Shown here: one piece after another, positions 15,080-22,231 of the stretch
Numbering within the stretch: position 1 is the stretch's first letter
How the letters are laid out: each line of letters begins with the position of its first letter
IMG/VR virus record: IMGVR_UViG_3300002460_000081
Location: 1-39,337 of that record
Reading direction: 5' to 3' (one strand)
Length of the DNA stretch: 39,337 bases
Source of the DNA: a virus
Program-made: the position numbers and the translations under genes
The notes under the pieces: generated by a model
The model's input: only the letters and a program-made list of their open reading frames with translations
Told to the model about the DNA's origin: nothing
Database searches by the model: none

Positions 15080-15765
15080 TGCGGCTCCCCTGCCCGGCAA
15101 AGCCAGCTTTGGATGAAGCGCTTGGTGGGTCTTCGTCCGCGATGGGTGGCGAGCCAATTACCCATCTTCGCAAATTCCTTCTCGATGAAATTTCGATCAA
15201 TCCCGTGGCACGCGAGGGCCGTTCGCTCCCACCACTGGGCATCGAGAAGCGCCTCCAGTTCAACTTCCCGGAACTGGACAAGGGGTTGTTTTGTCAGAAA
15301 TTCAACCAGCCAGCGATCTTCAGGCTTGAAGTCATTTTCGGCAGACGGTTTCGGAGGGGTAGCAGGGAAAATATCTTTAGATATTTTATTCTTATCTCTT
15401 CTCTTCTCTTCTCCTCTCCTCTTAGACCGTAACGATTGCTGCCTTTGGGCAGTAGTGCTATCCTCTTGATACTTATGCCAGTTAGCCCATGTAACGACAA
15501 AACTACCGTTACGTTGTCCGACCTCATTAACAGACAAGTGCGGCAGCATTAGAATGGTGTTTTTGAGTGCTTCAATGGGTACGCCCATCTGCCCCGCAAG
15601 AACCACGTTTGTTTCGCTCACTTTTACCGTACCCTTCGTCCCGTGCTCTTTCGTGTAACACCCCAAGGCTGCCCAAGACCAGCGAAGCCCCGCAGGAAGA
15701 GCTAGCAGGTCATCGTCCCCAGGGGCCGAGCACCACAACTTGAACCAACGCTTTTGATCGGCCAC
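15076..15765 (-). CDS. DnaD / phage replisome-organiser-like protein
   Basis: 229 residues from GTG. It starts MADQKRWFKLWCSAPGDDDL, followed by a winged-helix-like N-domain (about 1-100, ending TWANWHKYQED). A basic low-complexity linker is rich in Arg and Lys, and a C-terminal helical domain ends GRRPTKRFIQSWLCRAGE. This two-domain layout is typical of phage replication-initiation proteins that bind origin DNA and recruit the host helicase. The SD is weak. The 3' end overlaps the zinc protein gene by 4 bases. Confidence 0.6.
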   Translation of the reverse strand: MADQKRWFKLWCSAPGDDDLLALPAGLRWSWAALGCYTKEHGTKGTVKVSETNVVLAGQMGVPIEALKNTILMLPHLSVNEVGQRNGSFVVTWANWHKYQEDSTTAQRQQSLRSKRRGEEKRRDKNKISKDIFPATPPKPSAENDFKPEDRWLVEFLTKQPLVQFREVELEALLDAQWWERTALACHGIDRNFIEKEFAKMGNWLATHRGRRPTKRFIQSWLCRAGEPQ

Positions 15766-15850
15766 ATCAATCCAATTAGTTTATTTGAAGGGACGAGCCA
15801 CAAGTCCCGTCCCCTTTGGTCGCACGCTCGTTTTTCACACATCTTGCAAG

Positions 15851-16030
15851 TTAGCGACCCGCTCGGCGGGTGCCCGGAGAATCCTTCAATAAACTTTTCC
15901 TGATTGCCGCCCGCGCGCTTTGCAGGCAATGCTCCAGCGTGGTGCCCTCCCAGTACCGATTGATCCAACAGAACAGTGGTTCCATGATGCGACGGGTTAT
16001 CTTGGCTTTGCGGCGCTCCGGCCTACTCAT
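15851..16030 (-). CDS. small basic protein
   Basis: 59 residues: MSRPERRKAKITRRIMEPLF, then an amphipathic Trp-containing segment (CWINRYWEGTT) and a basic tail (RKSLLKDSPGTRRAGR). The composition fits nucleic-acid binding. No family is recognised. The 85 bases to the next gene hold an inverted repeat (GGGACG...CGTCCC, about 15814-15832). Confidence 0.45.
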   Translation of the reverse strand: MSRPERRKAKITRRIMEPLFCWINRYWEGTTLEHCLQSARAAIRKSLLKDSPGTRRAGR

Positions 16031-16062
16031 GGCGCTTTCACCTTTCCGGCTTGTAAATTAGC

Positions 16063-16278
16063 TCACTCCGAAGAGTGGCCCGGAGAACTTATTAGACCGT
16101 GCGAACCTTGGCTTTCTTCTCTCCAATAGCGCTGTATGCCCGTCTCCCGGATTTCTTCCGTTGGCGGTATTCTATCAATCCAGGAGCGGATCGGATAAAG
16201 AGCCAGACTGCCACAGCGCAGACAGCCGCGCCTTGTCCCTTCCGGGGCCACTGAATCGCAATCAAGACAAAAGAGCAT
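16063..16278 (-). CDS. zinc-ribbon protein
   Basis: 71 residues beginning MLFCLDCDSVAPEGTRRGCL, with C-x2-C and a second C-x2-C (CLRCGSLALYP). This is a rubredoxin-like or zinc-ribbon knuckle pair followed by a polar tail. It overlaps the upstream gene by 17 bases. It is one of several such small proteins in this operon. DNA, RNA or protein binding is possible. Confidence 0.6.
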   Translation of the reverse strand: MLFCLDCDSVAPEGTRRGCLRCGSLALYPIRSWIDRIPPTEEIRETGIQRYWREESQGSHGLISSPGHSSE

Positions 16279-16555
16279 CAGCCTTCTCAATCATGTGGGC
16301 ACAAACATAACTCTTCAGGTCGGTGCCGAAACCGTTTGCGCGCAGCCATTCTTCGTTTACTTCGTATAAAGGACCAGCGCAGCAAAATTCGCCTTCCCCG
16401 CCCCAAACTCGCTCAATAGGTTTGTTTATAATTTCCACTTCTTTTCCTCGAAAAGATTTCCAAGCGGCTTTAAAGGAATCATGGGAAAGACCTTTCCGGA
16501 CACATCGAGAAATTTTAGAGGCGGGAACGTTACGAAACTTTGTGGTGATAATCAT
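16262..16555 (-). CDS. hypothetical protein
   Basis: 97 residues from an ATG following GGGAGGGGG. Begins MIITTKFRNVPASKISRCVR; a segment with KGLSHDSFKAAWKSFRGKEV looks helical, and the C-terminal part has a Cys pair and WLRANGFGTDLKS. No domain is recognised. A longer frame from 16627 exists, but the SD supports this start. Confidence 0.55.
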   Translation of the reverse strand: MIITTKFRNVPASKISRCVRKGLSHDSFKAAWKSFRGKEVEIINKPIERVWGGEGEFCCAGPLYEVNEEWLRANGFGTDLKSYVCAHMIEKADALLS

Positions 16556-16592
16556 TCCCCCTCCCGGTTCCTCGCAGCCTCCGTTTTGTCGG

Positions 16593-16916
16593 TTAATCGC
16601 ACACCCGGAAATCGCCCCCTTCGTCATACTCCTTGGCGATTACAATCTCGCCCTCCCACCCCTTCGGGAGCACACTGACAGAGCCGGACGGGTCATGGTC
16701 CTGGTGTTGGACGCGCAGGTCGCCCAAGGCTCGGACGTAGACCACTCCGTCTTTCTCGTACATTTCGCACAGGGGCACATCCTCTCCCACAACACAATGG
16801 GAATGTCCCGTCACTTCCCCCAGCGCGAACGGACGGAATGGTATCCGCTTCGCATCTTCTGGTACCTTCTTTTCGACAAACCCAACGTCGCCTTGCCGGA
16901 AATTAAGTTTCATCAT
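16593..16916 (-). CDS. conserved phage protein with GEVTGHSH motif
   Basis: 107 residues, preceded by GGGAGA and two adjacent ATGs. MMKLNFRQGDVGFVEKK is followed by LGEVTGHSHCVVGEDV, a motif recurrent in a small beta-rich family found in phages and bacteria, usually next to DUF6745-type genes as here. The domain ends with a GWEGEIVIAKEYDEGGDFR strand. The function is unknown. The family call is from memory of the motif. Confidence 0.6.
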   Translation of the reverse strand: MMKLNFRQGDVGFVEKKVPEDAKRIPFRPFALGEVTGHSHCVVGEDVPLCEMYEKDGVVYVRALGDLRVQHQDHDPSGSVSVLPKGWEGEIVIAKEYDEGGDFRVCD

Positions 16917-16917
16917 T

Positions 16918-17946
16918 TCACGTCTCCCAATCTGGCCGATAGTCAGCCGGTTTAATGTTGAACCTCCATCCGAGTGCCTCCACTGCGTCCCTGATATCGG
17001 GGGGTACTCGCTCATAATACACCTTCCCGGTGGACGGACAGGTTAGCTCCACCATCTTAATCTCTACGGGATCGCCTGGCAGGTGGAGTCGCAGCAACCG
17101 GCAGCCGTGTTTATCGCTGCGGCTGATTTCCTCTCCCCCTGCATCACGCATGAATCTCTCATTGCCGTAGAGATTTCTCATTGCCCGTCGAACTTCCGTG
17201 TTTTTTTCTGAGATTACTTGCTCCACTGTCAGCTTCTCGCGCTCCAGGATCACGCTCTTGGGAACGTGGATACCGTGCCACGCGAAAACTCCCCAGCCGT
17301 CTGGATACTCAATAGCGGCCCGGCTCTCCGAGTGGAGCCTCCCCCGCTCGTCTCGCGCAAGATGCACAGGGCGCTCCGTCAAGATCACGGCACCCCGTTT
17401 CGGCCACCACCACCCGCAGCATTCCGCGATCCGAATCAATCCGCTAGCCCGCTCAGTGGAAGCCACCGCCACCACGACGCGGAAATAATCCAGCCATGCC
17501 AACCAGCTTGCGTCGTGTTGCCCCCAGCACGCACTCGCGTAACCGACCTGATGAGCCCAGACCTGAGCCCAGACCTGAGCCCAGACCTGAGCCCAGACCT
17601 GAGCCCCGACCTGAGCCCGGACCTGAGCCCAGACCTGAGCCCCGACCTGAGCCCGGACCTGAGCTAGGACCTGAGCCCGGACCTGATCCCGGACCTGATC
17701 TCCGACCTGATCCGATTGCGAAAGCATCCAAGAACCCACCGCACCTTCCAGGGGGGACTGAAGCCACACAAACATTTCGGGTGCTTTGAGGTTCGCAGCG
17801 TGGTAGGCAGCAGCGACTCCAGCCTGTGCCGCTTTTCGATCAGCCGGATCGGTGCATAATCCAATTTGTAGCCACTTATCACGCCACTCGGCTAATCGTG
17901 CGCTTTGCCCGGCGTTCAGTTCTGTAATCTGCCCCGTGGAGTTCAT
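16918..17946 (-). CDS. DUF6745-like protein with AQVx tetrapeptide repeat insert
   Basis: 342 residues from an ATG after GGAGG. The C-terminal two thirds ([44 protein letters not shown], then [16 protein letters not shown]) resemble the family annotated as DUF6745. Around residues 79-134 it contains 13 consecutive tetrapeptides of the form [AD]QV[WRGL], encoded by 12-bp DNA repeats. The function is unknown. The repeats suggest a slip-prone, length-variable module. The next gene starts 1 base after the stop. Confidence 0.65.
   Translation of the reverse strand: MNSTGQITELNAGQSARLAEWRDKWLQIGLCTDPADRKAAQAGVAAAYHAANLKAPEMFVWLQSPLEGAVGSWMLSQSDQVGDQVRDQVRAQVLAQVRAQVGAQVWAQVRAQVGAQVWAQVWAQVWAQVWAHQVGYASACWGQHDASWLAWLDYFRVVVAVASTERASGLIRIAECCGWWWPKRGAVILTERPVHLARDERGRLHSESRAAIEYPDGWGVFAWHGIHVPKSVILEREKLTVEQVISEKNTEVRRAMRNLYGNERFMRDAGGEEISRSDKHGCRLLRLHLPGDPVEIKMVELTCPSTGKVYYERVPPDIRDAVEALGWRFNIKPADYRPDWET
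17552..17712 (-). repeat. 12-bp tandem repeat encoding AQVx units
   Basis: About thirteen copies of a 12-bp unit, GACCTGAGCCC plus one variable base on the plus strand, decaying toward the right (GACCTGATCCC). The unit is a multiple of three, so copy-number changes keep the reading frame. Confidence 0.85.
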
Positions 17947-18098
17947 TCCCCATCCTCCGGCTGGTTCAACGGGTCCGGTATGGTTTCGGAGCAATCGTGC
18001 AGACACCAGCCAATTCCGAGGAGTTCCCCAGAGCTACAATCGCACTCGGAGCCACAATCGGGGCAGGAATGCCCGATGTATTTTGTTAACTCGCTCAT
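17943..18098 (-). CDS. Cys-rich small protein
   Basis: 51 residues beginning MSELTKYIGHSCPDCGSECD, with CPDCGSECDC and a later C-x3-C (CLHDC). The arrangement fits one or two zinc knuckles. A TTG-started longer version from 18134 is less likely than this SD-preceded ATG. The 3' end overlaps the DUF6745-like start by 4 bases. Confidence 0.6.
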   Translation of the reverse strand: MSELTKYIGHSCPDCGSECDCSSGELLGIGWCLHDCSETIPDPLNQPEDGE

Positions 18099-18130
18099 CC
18101 GCTTCCCTTTCTCTTCCTGCCAGTCGTTGG

Positions 18131-18655
18131 TCAAAATGGAATATCATCATCGGTTATCGCATCATTGTTTTGCACTGGGGCCAATTTGGAGGCTTTCGCT
18201 GGCTTGCTCAGCGATTTGCCGAACAGCGCATCCAACTTACGAGTCTCGGCAGGCTCTAACGGCGTGGTTTCAATTTCTCCACTGCCGATCCGAGCTATAT
18301 CCCACTTTTCGCGGTCCTCTCCGTTTTGGTCCGGCTCGTGTTTGCAGACTACGTTGACTGGCTGTCCTCTGAAGTCGCAATGGTCGCTCTCATTGGGATC
18401 AAGCTCTCTGAAGGACGTGCCCGCGAATCCAATACTTTCCAGCTTCTCGATGGTATAGGGAGCCGCACCTTCGGTGAGGTACATATAGATGGTGCGCTCG
18501 TATTGGTTGCGGACATTCATTCGTTCGCCGTTGACAAATTGATGCAGGATGCGGACCCGGAGAACAAACTGCGGGGTGCCTTTTTGGTTTTTACCCAGAG
18601 CCTGTTGAACAACCTCAGCTTCGTAGCTTCCTTCCTCGTAATATGGACCGGACAT
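18131..18655 (-). CDS. ssb: single-stranded DNA-binding protein
   Basis: 174 residues. The protein ends ITDDDIPF, the acidic C-terminal tip by which bacterial SSB recruits partner proteins. The first 110 residues form a beta-rich OB-like domain (EGSYEAEVVQQALG, QFVLRVRILHQF, RTIYMYLT). It would coat ssDNA in recombination and replication. It is adjacent to the Sak4-like ATPase and the nuclease, the usual phage recombination set. Its ATG overlaps the stop of the ATPase gene. OB-fold details are inferred; the tail is plain. Confidence 0.75.
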   Translation of the reverse strand: MSGPYYEEGSYEAEVVQQALGKNQKGTPQFVLRVRILHQFVNGERMNVRNQYERTIYMYLTEGAAPYTIEKLESIGFAGTSFRELDPNESDHCDFRGQPVNVVCKHEPDQNGEDREKWDIARIGSGEIETTPLEPAETRKLDALFGKSLSKPAKASKLAPVQNNDAITDDDIPF

Positions 18656-19545
18656 TACTGACCCCCTGTCTGGCCGTTTATCCGGCCTTGTTTGACCGCT
18701 TCCGCGAGCGCCTGGAAAGCGGCTTGCGGCGAGTTGCCCATTTCAATCTCAGGCGGCAAGCCAAGGCGGTTCTTGGCATCGTACGCGGCGTGGCGCTCGG
18801 TGTAGAGGATGCGGACGTTGCCGCCGATGCCTTTGCCTTTCCGCCCTGCCTTTTTATCGCCCACTTCGCCGCCAGCCACCACGGTCTCGAAGTTCCCAAA
18901 CAGTACCGCGTCGCTCCACTTCGCTGTCAGGCTCCAGGTGCCCGCTTGCATATCGGGCTGGTATCGGTCAAAGTCAGGACCTTCCGGGTTTTTGAACGTG
19001 CCAACCTTCGTGTGGAGCAGCATAAAGATGGTCATACGGCGTTCCAGCCGAATCGCATCCAGCCGGTTCAGGGCTTCCCGCCAGTCGGCAAGAGCGATCT
19101 GGTAGCCGCGCTTGTAGCCCTCGAATCCCTTATCGCTCCAATCGTTCGAGAAGTCGCGGCTGCAAACGTGCTCGTGGCACAGCCGTTCAAATCCATTCAT
19201 GGCGTCGAGGACCAGGGTTTTGTAATCGTGCGTGCCATTACGCACCCAATCCAGTATTTCCAGGAAGCCCTGCCAAGTCTCAGCCTCCGGGAAGTGTGGA
19301 GTTTCTGGAAGCCGTCCGTTCTGGATAAGAGTTTCGAGTCCCGTTTCTCCTTTGCTCTGCAAGAAGAGCGTTTTAGGGAACATTGCCCCGAGCGATGTCT
19401 TGCCCCAGCCCTCCACGGCGTGCAGGGCGTAGCGATTGGGAAGCCCGGAAGCTCCCGTCTTGATAAGAGCGGAATAGTCCTTCGCTGTGGGTGGGCTAAC
19501 TTGCGATCCCGGCCTCGATGACCGGGGCGCTGCTGTAGTTGCCAT
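18655..19545 (-). CDS. Sak4-like RecA-fold ATPase
   Basis: 296 residues from an ATG after GGAGGAAACG. The P-loop AVEGWGKTS (about 43-51) has Ala where the first Gly is usual. A Walker B-like YKTLVLDAMNGFERL has Asp114. A basic, glycine-rich C-terminal part follows. Length and context (SSB downstream, nuclease upstream) match the Sak4 single-strand-annealing ATPases of phages. The gene overlaps the nuclease stop by 50 bases. A generic AAA_24-type ATPase is the alternative description. Confidence 0.75.
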   Translation of the reverse strand: MATTAAPRSSRPGSQVSPPTAKDYSALIKTGASGLPNRYALHAVEGWGKTSLGAMFPKTLFLQSKGETGLETLIQNGRLPETPHFPEAETWQGFLEILDWVRNGTHDYKTLVLDAMNGFERLCHEHVCSRDFSNDWSDKGFEGYKRGYQIALADWREALNRLDAIRLERRMTIFMLLHTKVGTFKNPEGPDFDRYQPDMQAGTWSLTAKWSDAVLFGNFETVVAGGEVGDKKAGRKGKGIGGNVRILYTERHAAYDAKNRLGLPPEIEMGNSPQAAFQALAEAVKQGRINGQTGGQ

Positions 19546-20587
19546 CGTTTCCTCCTTGTGGAATGTAGCACCGCCACCATGCGGCCAGTGCTTTGTGCAT
19601 CAATGTGCCGAAGATGAGAGAATCCCGATCTTCGACTTCAACTCTTTCGACACCGAACTCGTAAGAGAACTGGTGTTTCCTTCGGCAGGTTTGCCAGGCG
19701 CGCACACGGGAATTTGTCAGTATTTCCGCGCCGCTCTTATCACTGAGCACCGGAAGCTCGGAATGCACCCAAGCTTTGCGCTGCCACTTATCGGAGTCAA
19801 TATCATCGTAGCCGGAGCACACGCCGAGAAAATGGCAGGGTGAACCGTAGAGCATGCAGGCCCCACTATTGCGCGGGTGCCGTCCTGTGCGGCGCGCCAC
19901 GATGATGTCCTGGGAGTGGTCCCAAAGCTCGCGGGCGTATTCCATGATCTCGCTATCCAGCCGAGGGATTGTGCGTCGCTGAAAGTAGCGTTCAGGGCGT
20001 TCTGTGATGCAGTCGTGAGCGAGACGCACTTCGTAGAGCAGGTAGGTTTCCCGACCGCTGGCGATGGCTTCCTGGATTTGATCTTCGGAGAGTTCGGAAC
20101 CGAACCAGGTCTTTGAAAATGTCAGTTCTTTTTGCTCTGGCTTGGTAAGCTGGCGCGGGGAGATGGAAGGCTTGCGGATTACGTCCCATACGGCGGCATC
20201 GGCTTTGCGCCCATTGAGCCATTCGAGCAACAGGTAGTGGGAGAGTTGCCCCTCCACGATAAGTTGCCGCCAGTATTGGCTGTTGGGATCGGTAATGTCT
20301 TCTGAAGTTGTCTTGTGATCTATCAAGACCGCCCTGTTGTCAAGCTCCGCTCGGACATCTATTTTTCCGGCGAGAGCAAACGTCCGCGATCTTGCTAGAG
20401 TTTCCGGGTTGTATAATTGTGCGGTCAGCACGTCCTCGACGGAGACGGCGGCATATTGCTGCGCGGACCAGCGAGCATCGTAGCCGCGCATCAAGCCGCG
20501 CGCCTTGGCCCGCATCAATGCCATTTCCGGCCTGCCTTCGGTTTCTTCGTCAATGGCTGCTAGCGCGTTATGTAGTGCCGTGCCCAT
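19496..20587 (-). CDS. PD-(D/E)XK nuclease with apparently permuted domain order
   Basis: 363 residues, with AGGAGGAAGGGG before ATG. Residues 74-93 carry the nuclease core (GKIDV with Asp77, IDHKT with Asp90 and Lys92), and QLSHY (114-118) is the QxxxY motif. A Cys set C244, C251, C257 follows, as in iron-sulfur Cas4/AddB-type nucleases. The protein starts with GTALHNALA (2-10), but the usual N-terminal piece, TNSRVRAWQTCRRKHQFSY plus a second GTLMHKALA (327-335), is at the C-terminus with the fourth Cys (301). It looks like a circular permutation after tandem duplication. It probably resects DNA ends for the Sak4/SSB system. Confidence 0.8.
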   Translation of the reverse strand: MGTALHNALAAIDEETEGRPEMALMRAKARGLMRGYDARWSAQQYAAVSVEDVLTAQLYNPETLARSRTFALAGKIDVRAELDNRAVLIDHKTTSEDITDPNSQYWRQLIVEGQLSHYLLLEWLNGRKADAAVWDVIRKPSISPRQLTKPEQKELTFSKTWFGSELSEDQIQEAIASGRETYLLYEVRLAHDCITERPERYFQRRTIPRLDSEIMEYARELWDHSQDIIVARRTGRHPRNSGACMLYGSPCHFLGVCSGYDDIDSDKWQRKAWVHSELPVLSDKSGAEILTNSRVRAWQTCRRKHQFSYEFGVERVEVEDRDSLIFGTLMHKALAAWWRCYIPQGGNDGNYSSAPVIEAGIAS

Positions 20588-20605
20588 CCCCTTCCTCCTG
20601 TTTTA

Positions 20606-20631
20606 GGGGTCCGGTCTCCACTCCGAACCCC
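20606..20631 (-). promoter_or_regulatory. hairpin before the nuclease gene
   Basis: A 9-bp inverted repeat (GGGGTTCGG with CCGGACCCC on the minus strand) ends about 11 bases before the SD of the nuclease gene. A second hairpin (CCCGGC...GCCGGG, 20678-20695) follows the upstream gene. Neither has a T-tract, so they more likely shape the mRNA than terminate it. Confidence 0.4.
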
Positions 20632-20698
20632 GCGATTGCAGAGCGAACGAAACTCTAGCCCTCCTTTCATCAGGATACCCGGCGCCATTGCCGGGAGG

Positions 20699-21019
20699 TC
20701 AATTCCTTCCCACCTCCCCTTCTTCCGCTTCCTGCGCTAATTCCATGGCCGTTTTCGGCTCTCGGACCATCTCCTTGAAAAGCCGCAGCGTTTGCAGGCG
20801 CATCGTGTACAGCTTGTTGGCCATTTGCTTGCTCACAATGCCGTTTCTGCTGAGCCAGTCCCGCTGCTTCGAGGTCATGGTGATATCCTTGATTGCCTGG
20901 CGATAGGTGCATAAATTCAAGAACACAAGTAGCCGGAATGCTTTTGCCTCAGTCGCTGGGTTCCACGCGTCAAGGGAAAAGAACTTCTTGTCTTTGTTGG
21001 CCCTGTTCGACCACTTCAT
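20699..21019 (-). CDS. hypothetical helical protein
   Basis: 106 residues beginning MKWSNRANKDKKFFSLDAWN. It is almost entirely helical, with several basic patches (TMTSKQRDWLSRNGI, QMANKLYTMRLQTLRLFKEM) and an acidic end (EAEEGEVGRN). It has no known domain. It overlaps the upstream membrane-protein gene by 4 bases. Confidence 0.6.
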   Translation of the reverse strand: MKWSNRANKDKKFFSLDAWNPATEAKAFRLLVFLNLCTYRQAIKDITMTSKQRDWLSRNGIVSKQMANKLYTMRLQTLRLFKEMVREPKTAMELAQEAEEGEVGRN

Positions 21020-21273
21020 AAAACGCTCACCAGCAGCATCAGCCCGAAGCCTATCCCCCAGCCGATCAGGAAAGCTGCGGAAAGTCGCACGCCGATTTTT
21101 TGTTTTTCAAAGTTGCGCCCGCTGGAAAAGCCATCCTCATAACCCATGCGGTAGATTTCATAATCGACCATGTGGGGCATTTCGGCTTTTTGGGTCATGT
21201 GGGAAGCTATCTCGTCGCATTCCAGACTCAAGTTCGGGCAATGGGACTCAAGAAACCCCTTAGATTCGTCCAT
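21016..21273 (-). CDS. small protein with C-terminal membrane anchor
   Basis: 85 residues. The polar N-terminal 60 residues (acidic start, Cys, YRMGYEDGFSSGRNFEKQK) are followed by a single hydrophobic helix LSAAFLIGWGIGFGLMLLVS ending the protein. It is tail-anchored and probably in the inner membrane. The overlap with its neighbours supports expression. No role is assigned. Confidence 0.6.
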   Translation of the reverse strand: MDESKGFLESHCPNLSLECDEIASHMTQKAEMPHMVDYEIYRMGYEDGFSSGRNFEKQKIGVRLSAAFLIGWGIGFGLMLLVSVL

Positions 21274-21469
21274 TTCGCTTTCTCCGTTCTCTTGCTATCG
21301 TCTCTTCCAGGCTTTCGTACACCCGCACTTTGCGCCATTGGCCCTCAATCAGCCGCAAGTTGAAGACCAGGCGTCTGTTCTTGTCCCGTTTCTGACGGGG
21401 TCGTGGTCCGATAAATAGCCCTTCCGTGCTGTGTATACCGACCATCGCAGGTTTTGCCGTGGTTCTCAT
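21260..21469 (-). CDS. small basic protein
   Basis: 69 residues, highly basic in the middle (PRPRQKRDKNRRLVFNLRLI) and near the end (TIARERRKRNGRI), with a beta-like strand between. It overlaps the next gene by 14 bases. Nucleic-acid binding fits the charge. No family is recognised. Confidence 0.5.
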   Translation of the reverse strand: MRTTAKPAMVGIHSTEGLFIGPRPRQKRDKNRRLVFNLRLIEGQWRKVRVYESLEETIARERRKRNGRI

Positions 21470-21516
21470 TTCCCACTATTCCTCTTTGCGTTTCCTGCTG
21501 GGTTTCAAAACCATCT

Positions 21517-21834
21517 CTAGTTTTGAGCCCGATTTCCGCTGCAATTTTCTGGACTCTGTCGCCTCACTTTCTCCAACAGTTCATCGCATTGGGCGATGTT
21601 GTGGAGCGTCTGTTGTTTGAGGATTTCCATGAGTTCGGGAAAGGTGAAACACTGGAGCGTCCAGAGAATGATCTCTTCGGCGTCCCGGTTGCGGGCTTGT
21701 TCAAGAAGATAGTCCGGGGGCCGACAAGCTACGGATTGTCGGCATGGCCCCCGGATCGGCAACCGCGAACTGCCATACTCAGTGTTTCGCCCTGCCGCAT
21801 GTTTGCTCTCAGTAGATGTCGAAGTAGTGCTCAT
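21517..21834 (-). CDS. hypothetical protein
   Basis: 105 residues. A Ser/Thr-rich start (MSTTSTSTESKHAAG), a Cys-containing linker, then a helical C-terminal half (AEEIILWTLQCFTFPELMEI, DELLEKVRRQ). It overlaps the winged-helix gene upstream by 4 bases. Nothing is recognised. Confidence 0.5.
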   Translation of the reverse strand: MSTTSTSTESKHAAGRNTEYGSSRLPIRGPCRQSVACRPPDYLLEQARNRDAEEIILWTLQCFTFPELMEILKQQTLHNIAQCDELLEKVRRQSPENCSGNRAQN

Positions 21835-22091
21835 GGCTGTCCTGCCCCATTCTTCTTCAGGCCGTAAACGTACAGTTTGCTCGTCCAGGGAACTTCTATC
21901 CTGTGCTTGCGGACGGGATACCCGTGCGCCCGAAGAGTCCGCAGGGAACAGGAAACGCCCGTCTGCTGGTAGGTGATCGTTTCATTGCTTGCGTGCCGCG
22001 TCAGCCACATAATTGTTTTCCAGCGCCCGTCTTTCAGTAGGTCCAGCACAGCGTAATCGCGCTGGCGAAGTGGCGCATCTGCGAGCCTCAT
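21831..22091 (-). CDS. small winged-helix DNA-binding-like protein
   Basis: 86 residues from an ATG overlapping the upstream small membrane gene. MRLADAPLRQRDYAVLDLLK, then WKTIMWLTRHASNETI and SCSLRTLRAHGYPVRKHRI, gives a helix-turn-helix plus wing layout. It ends with a short strand (KLYVYGLKKNG). It may be a regulator of the early operon; the target is unknown. Confidence 0.55.
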   Translation of the reverse strand: MRLADAPLRQRDYAVLDLLKDGRWKTIMWLTRHASNETITYQQTGVSCSLRTLRAHGYPVRKHRIEVPWTSKLYVYGLKKNGAGQP

Positions 22092-22231
22092 AGTGTCACC
22101 GCAACCGTGATGATGCAGGCTCCTGCCCAATACAAGGCGCGTTTCCAGTCGCCAGTAAACAAATAGGCCGCCGACAAAACGATGTAGTAAGCTATCAGGA
22201 CGCGCGGGCCGTAGAGGGCGATGTGGCTCAC
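22088..22231 (-). CDS. small membrane protein
   Basis: 47 residues from a GTG that overlaps the methyltransferase stop (GTGA). There are two hydrophobic segments: RVLIAYYIVLSAAYLF and LYWAGACIITVAVTL, separated by TGDWKRA. It is coupled on both sides. Small phage membrane proteins in early operons often disturb host membranes or block superinfection; no evidence here distinguishes these. Confidence 0.5.
   Translation of the reverse strand: MSHIALYGPRVLIAYYIVLSAAYLFTGDWKRALYWAGACIITVAVTL

Noticed and set aside
15702-15968. Minus-strand frame with Cys-x2-Cys overlapping the replisome-organiser start
   Set aside because: It overlaps the SD and 5' end of the better supported gene and lacks its own SD; the 59-residue frame at 15851 is preferred.
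17552-17712. Possible CRISPR array
   Set aside because: Units are only 12 bp, contiguous, without spacers, and encode a protein repeat.
17496-17789. Plus-strand frame rich in Pro-Glu-Pro-Arg across the repeat at 17552-17712
   Set aside because: It is the antisense reading of the 12-bp repeat in the DUF6745-like gene, with no SD or domain support.
18643-19521. Long plus-strand frame opposite the Sak4-like ATPase gene
   Set aside because: It is an antisense shadow; the minus strand has clear motifs, SD and operon coupling.
20588-20662. Small basic minus-strand frame before the nuclease gene
   Set aside because: It runs over the hairpin and SD of the nuclease gene and ends inside it; likely chance.
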